A DNA stretch of 64,000 nucleotides from Grimontia kaedaensis (GTDB taxonomy: Bacteria > Pseudomonadota > Gammaproteobacteria > Enterobacterales > Vibrionaceae). The translations under genes were made by a program, and so were the position numbers. Shown one piece after another: positions 57,182 to 64,000 of this stretch; the stretch's first letter is position 1, and the number at the start of each line of letters is the position of its first letter. Below the pieces are notes generated by a model that did no database searches, was not told the DNA's origin, and worked only from the letters and a program-made list of their open reading frames with translations. The stretch lies in the NCBI RefSeq assembly GCF_023746615.1, contig NZ_CP082275.1, positions 744,001 through 808,000 on the forward strand, in the 5' to 3' direction.

Positions 57182-59059
57182 ATGGGGTTTGATCTGCTGA
57201 CGCTCGGTTCACAGGGCGTTCTGACAGCACAGCGGCAGCTGAATACAACGGGTCACAACATCTCGAACGTGAATACTGATGGCTATAGCCGTCAGTCCGT
57301 TGAGCAGCGTGCCAATGACTCCGCCTATTGGTCGGCAAACCAATGGGGCCACGGTGTGCACGCGGCTGCGGTTCGCCGCAACTACGACAAGTTTGCGGTT
57401 AATGAATACAACATCACCACATCTGCACTGGCACATGCTCAAACCCGCAATGGCCAGCTCACTATGTTGGATGACATGATGTCCCACTCCGCGAAGAAAA
57501 TTCCTGAGAATATGAATGAGTTCTATGGCGCAGTGAAAGGTCTGGCGGACAGCCCGAGTGATATGGGCGCCCGTAAAGTGGTGCTGGAAAAATCCCGCCT
57601 TGTTGCTGCTGGCCTGAACGACATCAACAATGTTCTGCAAAATCAGGAAGCGGACACCACGGTCGAAATTGATGCCACACTCCAGCGCATGAATGACATC
57701 GGCGCGGAAATTGTCGATATCCATAAAGCGATTTTGAAATCACAGGCGGTGGATAACGATCTGCTCGATCGTCATCAAAAACTGATTAATGAACTGTCTG
57801 AGTTTACCCAGGTAAGCGTGAACCAGCGTGATGATGGCCTTTATAACGTCATTATTGGCAGCGGTCATACGCTGGTGTCCGGTTTGCACTCGAGCGAACT
57901 GCAAACTGTGCCAGGTACACCGGACTACCAGAAACGCCGTTTGGCGCTGGTGGAAGGTAAAACGCTAAAACCTATCGACAATGATGACATCCGCGGCAAG
58001 TTGGGCGCGATGTTTGAATATCGCGACAACACGCTGGCACAGGCGCGCGATGAATTAGGCCGTTTGGCAGCAGGCTTTGCCATGTCAATTAACGAGCTTC
58101 AATCGCAAGGTTTTGATCTCAGCGGTCAGGTGGGTGAAAACATTTATGTGGATTTTAACAGTGAGGATTTCGCCCGCGATCGCGTGGTGAAAGCATCGGA
58201 TTCCACCGCTGAACTGAAAGTCTACATTGACGATTTGGCTCAACTGAAAATCGGCGATTACCAACTGAAATTTGATGGCAGCCAATATACCTTGGTCGAT
58301 CCTGAAAAGAACATGGTGGCGGTGACGCCTTCCGGTTCGCCGCCATCCATTGAATATGACGGTTTGCGTATTCAAGTCGACGTCGGCTTGGCTGCTGGTG
58401 AGCGAGTTATTCTCCGTCCAGTGCGACAAGGTGCGGGTCAAATTGCCGTCACCATGGAAGATCCGGCAAAAATTGCGGCACAGAGTTATGTCAGCTCCAA
58501 ATCGGTTATTACTGGCCAGGGCAGCCTGGAAGTCCTTCAACAAGGGGCGCAGCAAGAATTTCAGGTCGCTATCTCGCCGGATGCCTCTCAATTCGCCGTG
58601 CTGGATATGAAAGGCAATATTCTCCTTGCGCCGCAGGCGTATCCACCGGCATCTCCTGTAACCGTGAATGGCACCACGTTTGAACTCACTGAGGGTGCAG
58701 CGGCTGAAGATATCTTTGCGGTCAGTCTGCTCCCTGCCGATGGTGAGAACGGAAACCTTATCCGCATGCAGCAACTGCAAACCCAGAAGCTGATGGATGG
58801 TGGCCGTTCTAGCTTGATTGATGTTTATGAAGGCCTGAACACGGATTTAGGTGTGCAGAAAGCCTCTTTCGCCCGCCTTGAGGATGTCAGCCGAGTTGAG
58901 CATGATGCAGCAGCAGGGCGCGTGGCCGAAATCTCCGGGGTTAACCTCGATGAAGAAGCGGCCAACATGATGAAGTTCCAGCAAGCCTATATGGCGTCTT
59001 CACGAATCATGACGGCTGCGAACGAAACGTTTGAAACCCTGCTGAATGCAACCCGATAA
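57182..59059 (+). CDS. flgK: FlgK, hook-filament junction protein 1
   Basis: A 625-residue junction protein, longer than the E. coli one (about 547) because of an enlarged outer domain, which is common in vibrios. N-terminal axial signature: QGVLTAQRQLNTTGHNISNV and NTDGYSRQSVEQ. C-terminal signature: ISGVNLDEEAANMMKFQQAY. It joins hook and filament after export by FlgN. An antisense frame at 58085-58780 is not a gene. The promoter is unclear (see 57110). Confidence 0.95.
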   Translation: MGFDLLTLGSQGVLTAQRQLNTTGHNISNVNTDGYSRQSVEQRANDSAYWSANQWGHGVHAAAVRRNYDKFAVNEYNITTSALAHAQTRNGQLTMLDDMMSHSAKKIPENMNEFYGAVKGLADSPSDMGARKVVLEKSRLVAAGLNDINNVLQNQEADTTVEIDATLQRMNDIGAEIVDIHKAILKSQAVDNDLLDRHQKLINELSEFTQVSVNQRDDGLYNVIIGSGHTLVSGLHSSELQTVPGTPDYQKRRLALVEGKTLKPIDNDDIRGKLGAMFEYRDNTLAQARDELGRLAAGFAMSINELQSQGFDLSGQVGENIYVDFNSEDFARDRVVKASDSTAELKVYIDDLAQLKIGDYQLKFDGSQYTLVDPEKNMVAVTPSGSPPSIEYDGLRIQVDVGLAAGERVILRPVRQGAGQIAVTMEDPAKIAAQSYVSSKSVITGQGSLEVLQQGAQQEFQVAISPDASQFAVLDMKGNILLAPQAYPPASPVTVNGTTFELTEGAAAEDIFAVSLLPADGENGNLIRMQQLQTQKLMDGGRSSLIDVYEGLNTDLGVQKASFARLEDVSRVEHDAAAGRVAEISGVNLDEEAANMMKFQQAYMASSRIMTAANETFETLLNATR

Positions 59060-59070
59060 GGATCTGAGTG

Positions 59071-60264
59071 ATGATTAGCCGTATTGCCAGTTTTCACAAC
59101 TACCAGTCAGTGTCGAATGACCTGATGCGCCAGCAGGTGAAGTTGCAGGATAACCAAGATCAGCTTGCCACAGGCAAACGTGTGCTGACAGCGGGTGAAG
59201 ATCCGGTTGCTTCGATTTATATCCAGAACTTCCGCCAGCAGGACAAGCAGCTTGATCAGTACATTGATTCGATCACGCTTGCCCGTAACCGTCAAACTCG
59301 TGCGGAAATTGCGGTGGATGATGCAGAGCAATTGGTCGACAGCGCAAAGCGCAAGACGATGGAAATGATCAACGGTTCCCTGTCTGATGATGACCGCACG
59401 GCTCACCGTCAGGATCTGAAAGGTCTGTTCGACAACTTCATGAATCTGGCCAACGCAAAAGATGAATCGGGCAATTTCCTCTTCTCTGGTACCCAGTCCA
59501 GTAAGCAACCTTTCTATCGCGACAGTGCGCTAAATGTGCGTTACGCCGGCGACAGCTATCATCGTACAGCGCAAGTCGCACCTGCGGTTGAAGTGCAAAC
59601 CAGCGATCCGGGCGATCAGGTGTTTATGGAAATCAAAAACCCGTTTGGTGATTATCAGCCGGAATATGACTTGAACAGCGGTTCCTTGCTGCTGTTGGCA
59701 CAGGCAACGAACACTAACAATGCTGATAACTCAGACTATGCCGTGAGTTTTGGTGTGGACGGTGCTGGGCAAACCACTTATGAGCTGACTCAAAATGGCA
59801 GCGTGGTAAGCGCAGGCGTCTACGATCCACAAAACGGCGTGCAGTGGGGAACACTGAGCCTGAGTTTTGAGGGTGAAATGCTGGATGGCGACAAGATTGT
59901 GTTAGAGCGTCAGGATACGTTTAACGTGTTTGATGCTTTTAAGAACGGAATCGAGCTGTCACATGAGAGTATCTTCAATGCGTCAGCAACCGCTGAATTG
60001 CATCAGGTGACCGAGCAGTTTTCTGCTGCCTTTAAGCACCTGAACAAGGCGCGTTCTGAAGTCGGTACCCGTCTGACGACCTTGGATAGACAAGAAAGCA
60101 TGCACAAAGACTTCAAGTTGGTACTCAACCGTTCTCTCGGCACCATGGAAGACTTGGATTACTCGACAGCGGTGATCGACATGAATGAAAACATGTTGGC
60201 ATTGCAGGCTTCGCAACAAGCTTTTGCTAAGACCAAAGATCTTTCCTTGTTCAATTACATCTAA
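59071..60264 (+). CDS. flgL: FlgL, hook-filament junction protein 2
   Basis: A 397-residue junction protein with the flagellin-like N-terminus SNDLMRQQVKLQDNQDQLAT and GKRVLTAGEDPVASIYIQNF, and the C-terminal helix DLDYSTAVIDMNENMLALQA. It starts 11 bases after flgK. The GTG just before the ATG at 59071 is in frame but less likely. Vibrio flgL is often followed by flagellin genes; none follow here. Confidence 0.93.
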   Translation: MISRIASFHNYQSVSNDLMRQQVKLQDNQDQLATGKRVLTAGEDPVASIYIQNFRQQDKQLDQYIDSITLARNRQTRAEIAVDDAEQLVDSAKRKTMEMINGSLSDDDRTAHRQDLKGLFDNFMNLANAKDESGNFLFSGTQSSKQPFYRDSALNVRYAGDSYHRTAQVAPAVEVQTSDPGDQVFMEIKNPFGDYQPEYDLNSGSLLLLAQATNTNNADNSDYAVSFGVDGAGQTTYELTQNGSVVSAGVYDPQNGVQWGTLSLSFEGEMLDGDKIVLERQDTFNVFDAFKNGIELSHESIFNASATAELHQVTEQFSAAFKHLNKARSEVGTRLTTLDRQESMHKDFKLVLNRSLGTMEDLDYSTAVIDMNENMLALQASQQAFAKTKDLSLFNYI

Positions 60265-60287
60265 CCGATTCAGAGTACCTAAACACT

Positions 60288-60311
60288 AAAACGGGCGTAA
60301 AGCCCGTTTTT
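60288..60311. terminator. Bidirectional terminator after flgL
   Basis: AAAACGGGC, loop GTAAA, GCCCGTTTT. Convergent flgL and the AraC gene share it. Confidence 0.88.
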
Positions 60312-60312
60312 G

Positions 60313-61200
60313 CTATCCAAACAATTTTCTGAAGTCGGTCGGTGTCATGCCCTTGGTTGTCTTGAACTGCCTGTTGAAGTTAGACAGGTTAGAAAAACCC
60401 ACCCGCTCAGCAACCACCGAAACGGGAATATTTGAGCGTACTAATATCTCGCAGGCTTTGCCAAGTCGATAATTTTTCAGGTGATCTGAAAAGCTGTCCG
60501 CGAAGTGTTTTTCAAACATCCGGTATACCGAGCTCTCGCTCATGTGGAGGTGGTTGCATATATCTTGAACAGATATTTGCTCATTGAAGTTGTCGGCGAT
60601 AAACTGCTGCGCTTTTTCCAGTTTGTCGAGGATCGGCGTATCTTTCGCCACATAAAAGCAGAAAGGGCGAGAGGTCAGTGTTTGCGCTGATTTGTCTTCA
60701 CACAGCAGCATAAGGATTTCCACCACCCGCACAAACTGTGCGGCGGGTTTCAGCTGCGCCGCGCCATTCATCAAAGGGTACAAAGCCTCAAACGTTGCTT
60801 TGGACAACATCAGCCCCTTGTTTGCGCGTACCAACATGTCACTAACGGCAGACAACGCCGGTACCGTGGCTACCAGGGATTGAATCCAAGACTGATCAAG
60901 CCAGAGCACATGAGAGCTGCTGGGGCGTTCTGGCGTGGCTGTTGAAGCAACGCGAGTCAGCATGTGCGGCAAACCGGGTCCGGTTACGTAGGCATTGCCA
61001 TGTGCCGCCTCGCCGACGTAATCATCAATGATGATTTTTCCAGGGGCCACATGATGGGGATCGTAATACAGCACCAGCTCTATTTCATCGTGATAGTGCC
61101 AATCACACTGCACCCCCAGCTTGGATGTGGTGCATTGATAATCGACAAAATGCCAGCTTGGACTGACATCTTTTTGAACACGTTCGATGGTTGGCCGCAT
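60313..61200 (-). CDS. AraC-family transcriptional regulator
   Basis: A 295-residue regulator. The N-terminal part (about 1-170) has cupin-like beta strands, with CDWHYHDEIELVLYYD a likely effector-pocket strand; the C-terminal domain carries two helix-turn-helix units, ISVQDICNHLHMSESSVYR and VSVVAERVGFSNLSNFNRQF, ending in the AraC motif GMTPTDFRKL. It is divergent from the MFS gene across about 220 bp and probably controls it. The inducer is unknown. Confidence 0.9.
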   Translation of the reverse strand: MRPTIERVQKDVSPSWHFVDYQCTTSKLGVQCDWHYHDEIELVLYYDPHHVAPGKIIIDDYVGEAAHGNAYVTGPGLPHMLTRVASTATPERPSSSHVLWLDQSWIQSLVATVPALSAVSDMLVRANKGLMLSKATFEALYPLMNGAAQLKPAAQFVRVVEILMLLCEDKSAQTLTSRPFCFYVAKDTPILDKLEKAQQFIADNFNEQISVQDICNHLHMSESSVYRMFEKHFADSFSDHLKNYRLGKACEILVRSNIPVSVVAERVGFSNLSNFNRQFKTTKGMTPTDFRKLFG

Positions 61201-61418
61201 GAAGAAATCTCGTTGGGTGATAAATAAGTGCTGACACTATTTTTACATGGGTTGTCAGTATGGTAGAAGAAATTGAATGAATAGTATTAGTGGTTGCTCG
61301 ATGGCTATCACACGAGGTGCATATTTGTCCCTAAACTGCACATAAATAACGAATACATGGTCAAGTCGACTGGCTGCTCAAATCAATGCGTCTAGGCACT
61401 TTTTGTGGGAATTAATGA

Positions 61419-62639
61419 ATGAAAAACTATGTAAGTTTCTTAACTGATAGAGCCTCGCTTTGCTATCTGCTGGTCAGCTTGTTTGCTGGCTTGGGCTATG
61501 GATTTTTCTATCCACTTTTAGGGATTTTTGTTGTCGACGGACTTGATGCAACACCACTTGATATGGGCGTATTCCTGGCTATCTCGATATTTAGTGGCGT
61601 GATTGTTTCACAGCGTATTGCCAAACTCTCTGATGTAGGTTGGCATCGCCGCCAAATTATCTTGTTGGCGCAAGCAGCGTTTATTCTCGTCACAGCGCTC
61701 TTTATGGTAATCCGTGACTTTTATCTGGCGTTGGCCGTGATGGTATTCATCTCGAGTTTCTCAGCAGCGGCCCTGCCACAAATTTTTGCGATTGGTCGTG
61801 AATATGCCGATAAGGATCTCGGCGACAATAGCACGCTGTTTGTTTCACTGATGCGCGCCATGATGTCGATGTCTTGGGTGATTGGTCCGCCACTGGCATT
61901 CATCCTGTACGATGCATTTGGATTTAACGGTGCATTCCTGTTTGCCACTGCCACCACGGTTATTTCGGTATTGATTGTTTGGCGTATGTTCCCGTCAACC
62001 AAAGCAAAAGATACTGATAACACGGGGGAAGTGGAGGTGCGTCAATCATGGCGCAAGATTCAGGGAGCACCGTTATATTTGGGTGCGGTATTCATGTTGT
62101 TTTTGGCCAACAACATGTATGTCATGTCGATCCCTTTGTATGTAACAAAGGAGCTAGATATGGCAGGATCAGTGGCAGGCCAGTTGCTCGGCTTGGCAGC
62201 GTTTGTAGAAATTCCGGTGATGGTATTGGCAGGCCTGTGGGCAGCTAAAGTTGCACCACAGCGTCTAATGGTCTTAAGTGCGGCATCGGCGTGTCTGTTT
62301 TATATCTTATTGTTCAATGCTGACTCACTATGGCAAATGTATGTGTTACAACTGCTGAACGGTTTAGCTGTTGGTATCAGTGCCAGCCTCGGTATGGTCG
62401 TGATTCAGAACAAAATGCCAAATCAGATGGGCGTAGCGACTACCTTGTTCAATAACGCCATTATGATGGCAAGCCTGGCGTCCAGTGTGACAGTGGGGTT
62501 TGTGGCCGAGCTTCACAATTATCACGCAGTGATTCTCGCGATGCTGGCAGCAGGTGCTGTTGCCTTTGGTTTGCTTTTACTTTCGGCTAGGGAGACCCGA
62601 CGTCCTCCTTGCACAACGAGCATTGCGGCGGAAGCGTAA
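61419..62639 (+). CDS. MFS transporter, sugar-efflux (Set-like) type
   Basis: A 406-residue transporter with 12 predicted helices. The motif MRAMMSMSWVIGPPLAFILY near residue 140-165 strongly recalls the SetA/SetB sugar efflux proteins, and RIAKLSDVGWHRR is the cytoplasmic loop 2-3 motif. Set proteins pump out lactose, glucose analogues and related sugars. The gene follows a gap shared with the AraC regulator and ends before a terminator at 62674. The substrate is unproven. Confidence 0.85.
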   Translation: MKNYVSFLTDRASLCYLLVSLFAGLGYGFFYPLLGIFVVDGLDATPLDMGVFLAISIFSGVIVSQRIAKLSDVGWHRRQIILLAQAAFILVTALFMVIRDFYLALAVMVFISSFSAAALPQIFAIGREYADKDLGDNSTLFVSLMRAMMSMSWVIGPPLAFILYDAFGFNGAFLFATATTVISVLIVWRMFPSTKAKDTDNTGEVEVRQSWRKIQGAPLYLGAVFMLFLANNMYVMSIPLYVTKELDMAGSVAGQLLGLAAFVEIPVMVLAGLWAAKVAPQRLMVLSAASACLFYILLFNADSLWQMYVLQLLNGLAVGISASLGMVVIQNKMPNQMGVATTLFNNAIMMASLASSVTVGFVAELHNYHAVILAMLAAGAVAFGLLLLSARETRRPPCTTSIAAEA

Positions 62640-62673
62640 GACAGGCAGCAGAAACGTAAGAGAAAACACAGAG

Positions 62674-62700
62674 AAGGTCAGCATCTGCTGACCTTTTTTT
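62674..62700 (+). terminator. Terminator of the MFS gene
   Basis: AAGGTCAGCA and TGCTGACCTT (loop ATCT when the inner pairs open) followed by seven T. Confidence 0.88.
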
Positions 62701-62717
62701 GGTACCAAGACAACCTA

Positions 62718-63917
62718 TCAACTGGAAACTACGTCTTTCAACGCACGACGCGGGCTGGGGATTGCAGTCTGCGTTGGGTAGCCAGCGCGGAAAGCAAAAG
62801 TTGCCGATTGTGGCTTGCCGGATAACGCGCGCAGGTCATCCGCGAAGGTCTGTGGTTGCCCCAATTGTCTTTGCCTGTCAACGACTTCACAGGTCTGATT
62901 AACCGGCTGCATGGAAATACCTTGTGTTGTCGCCCAAAGGTGGATGCGCTGCCACAGTCGTCCTGCCTCAATATTTTGCTTTGAGCTGTAGAGATTATTC
63001 AGTGTTAGCAGACCGTGCATGGGAGTAGATGCCATGGTGCGCTGTGTTCCATCAATCCAGTATTGATTAGAAGACTCTTCCGACAAAGGCGGCATGATTT
63101 TACTGATAGCAGTTATAGCTGGGGGCAGACCAGCAGTATCGATATAAACACCATCGCGGTGCGCTTGCATATCTTTGTGGCTGAGTCTGAACCATTGGAA
63201 GCTGTCTGCAGACATTTGGTGGTCAGTGGCAATGAATCGCGTGGCGTTGACGGTTTGTTGGGTAAATGCTTGCCGTTGTGCTGGGTTGGTCAGCAGGGTA
63301 AGGCTGACATCGGGAAACGCTTCTTTGGCCAGCGCGTTCAACGCTGATACTAAGGACGTATCAATAGGCTTATCATGCAGATATTCACTTCGGTCAGTGT
63401 GTCGATGACCAATTGCTTGGTAGAGCTCGCTTTGTTCCTGTTTACTCGTTGGTGTCAGAGAAATTGTTGCAACATGCATAGGAAGGCCGTTCCAGGTTTG
63501 GTTGGTCAGATCTGTGTCACCAAGCAGTACCTTTGCATCAAACCCAAACGCGGGAGCAGCTTGGATCATGTTTTCCACCGCGCATCCCAGGCCAATACAA
63601 AGCTCGCGACCATAAACATCCATAGTGCCCAAATGACGCGATGTGTCTGCGTAGAGAAAAATCGCATTGTCGCGCAGTTCAAAAATCCAAGGTTGGGTAT
63701 TGTGAGGGTTAGCAGCCAGCACGGCAGCATTGATGATGGCGAGTTCACCGTTTTTCGACGCTGATTGCCAGTCGGTCCAAGGCGTAAACGGGTCACCTTT
63801 TCCTACGCTGAACACGCCGTTATCCACGGCACGGTAGACGGTGCCACCCGCGACGACAACGCCTACACCCATTAATCCTTTTAAAAACTTTCGGCGGCCA
63901 TTTGTTTCTTCACGCAT
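62718..63917 (-). CDS. Acg-like FMN-binding nitroreductase-fold oxidoreductase, Tat-exported
   Basis: A 399-residue protein. The N-terminus has a twin-arginine signal, GRRKFLKGL, followed by a hydrophobic helix (GVGVVVAGGTVYRA), so it is likely exported folded with its flavin. The nitroreductase-type motif NPHNTQPWIFELR (about residues 71-83) and the later SDGRH-like turn GHRHTDRSEY match the Acg/Rv2032-type family, in which the flavin is bound but reductase activity is weak or altered. It is possibly a flavin-binding storage or redox protein. It is convergent with the MFS gene. Confidence 0.82.
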   Translation of the reverse strand: MREETNGRRKFLKGLMGVGVVVAGGTVYRAVDNGVFSVGKGDPFTPWTDWQSASKNGELAIINAAVLAANPHNTQPWIFELRDNAIFLYADTSRHLGTMDVYGRELCIGLGCAVENMIQAAPAFGFDAKVLLGDTDLTNQTWNGLPMHVATISLTPTSKQEQSELYQAIGHRHTDRSEYLHDKPIDTSLVSALNALAKEAFPDVSLTLLTNPAQRQAFTQQTVNATRFIATDHQMSADSFQWFRLSHKDMQAHRDGVYIDTAGLPPAITAISKIMPPLSEESSNQYWIDGTQRTMASTPMHGLLTLNNLYSSKQNIEAGRLWQRIHLWATTQGISMQPVNQTCEVVDRQRQLGQPQTFADDLRALSGKPQSATFAFRAGYPTQTAIPSPRRALKDVVSS

Positions 63918-63968
63918 TTTTCTTCCCTCGTTCCCTTTGCATTTTTTCCAAATGTTAGTATCGGAGCC

Positions 63969-64000
63969 ATGACAGTCACAGAGACCGTAGACATCAAATA
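63969..64000 (+). CDS. Possible start of a divergent plus-strand gene, cut by the edge
   Basis: ATG at 63969 opens MTVTETVDIK and runs off the right edge. GGAG at 63963-63966 is only two bases away, which is too close for a good ribosome site. Ten codons are too few to assign a family, and the frame could be chance. Confidence 0.25.
   Translation, partial: MTVTETVDIK

Noticed and set aside
58085..58780. 231-codon minus-strand frame across flgK
   Set aside because: Antisense to flgK with no ribosome site; the sequence is basic and low in hydrophobic structure, as for antisense shadows.
63890..63900. Third copy of the porin leader element
   Set aside because: CGGCGGCCA occurs inside the Acg-like gene (near 63893), shorter and with no matching position to a start; taken as chance.
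1..64000. CRISPR arrays, IS elements, prophage, toxin-antitoxin pairs
   Set aside because: Read through the window for direct repeats, transposases and integrases; none found that I could support.

Overview
The window is about 64 kb of a gammaproteobacterial chromosome. Gene content and order point to the family Vibrionaceae: bcp-dapA-bamC-purC, ptsH-ptsI-crr-cysK-cysZ-zipA-ligA, and a polar-type flagellar block with flgT, flgO, flgP, cheV and cheR, which is typical of vibrios. Protein lengths and motifs fit that family, for example a 367-residue PurC, a chitin-targeted LPMO and a second SecDF pair. I suspect a Grimontia/Enterovibrio-like lineage, but the sequence alone does not prove this. 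I see no insertion sequence, phage, CRISPR array or integrated element; almost everything reads as core chromosome with a few accessory genes.

Layout. 1-5.8 kb: wrbA (cut by the edge), arsC and bepA on the minus strand, a TusA-like gene and perM on the plus strand, a lone FAD oxidoreductase, then bcp. 6-12 kb: dapA-bamC, purC under a PurR-type palindrome, and a minus-strand operon yffB, dapE, M15 peptidase, DUF2897. 11.9-16.3 kb: a BigR/SqrR-like ArsR repressor, a winged-helix protein, three small minus-strand genes (DUF2956, DUF1499, MmcQ/YjbR), a YbjQ protein, then a coupled set made of a 23-codon ORF, a DUF2919 gene and a secreted protein, followed by a DyP peroxidase. 16.6-19 kb: a GH2 beta-mannosidase. 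19-27 kb: crr, ptsI, ptsH, cysK, cysZ (minus), zipA (plus) and an LPMO (minus). 27-34.6 kb: a minus-strand thiol-redox operon (unknown membrane protein, ScsB, ScsD, ScsC) and a secD-secF pair headed by an unknown secreted protein. 34.7-42.7 kb: ligA, porin 1, a DUF2057 protein, a 66-residue secreted protein, gltX, porin 2 and a tRNA-Arg(CCT). 42.8-60.3 kb: the flagellar block. 60.3-64 kb: an AraC regulator divergent from a sugar-efflux-type MFS protein, then a Tat-exported Acg-like oxidoreductase.

How the genes work together. The flagellar block covers the T ring and outer rings (FlgT, FlgO, FlgP), the export chaperone and anti-sigma pair (FlgN, FlgM), P-ring assembly (FlgA), chemotaxis adaptation (CheV, CheR), and rod, hook, L/P rings and hook-filament junction (FlgB to FlgL). 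I can read a near-consensus sigma-28 promoter before flgM and sigma-54 promoters before flgB and flgF, which fits the known Vibrio flagellar hierarchy. The envelope theme continues outside it: BepA and BamC (outer-membrane assembly), SecDF, DapA/DapE plus an M15 peptidase (peptidoglycan), two porins and periplasmic thiol chemistry.

Main points for a second look: the 23-codon ORF translationally coupled to DUF2919; a shared leader element at matching distance in front of two porin paralogues flanking gltX; the unknown secreted protein heading secDF; the unknown membrane proteins at the head of the Scs operon and between flgJ and flgK; the 66-residue distance of the two cysteines in the ArsR protein; a 14-bp perfect inverted repeat before the DyP peroxidase; and adjacent palindromes before the LPMO. 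I did not find clear evidence of a wholly new multi-gene system.
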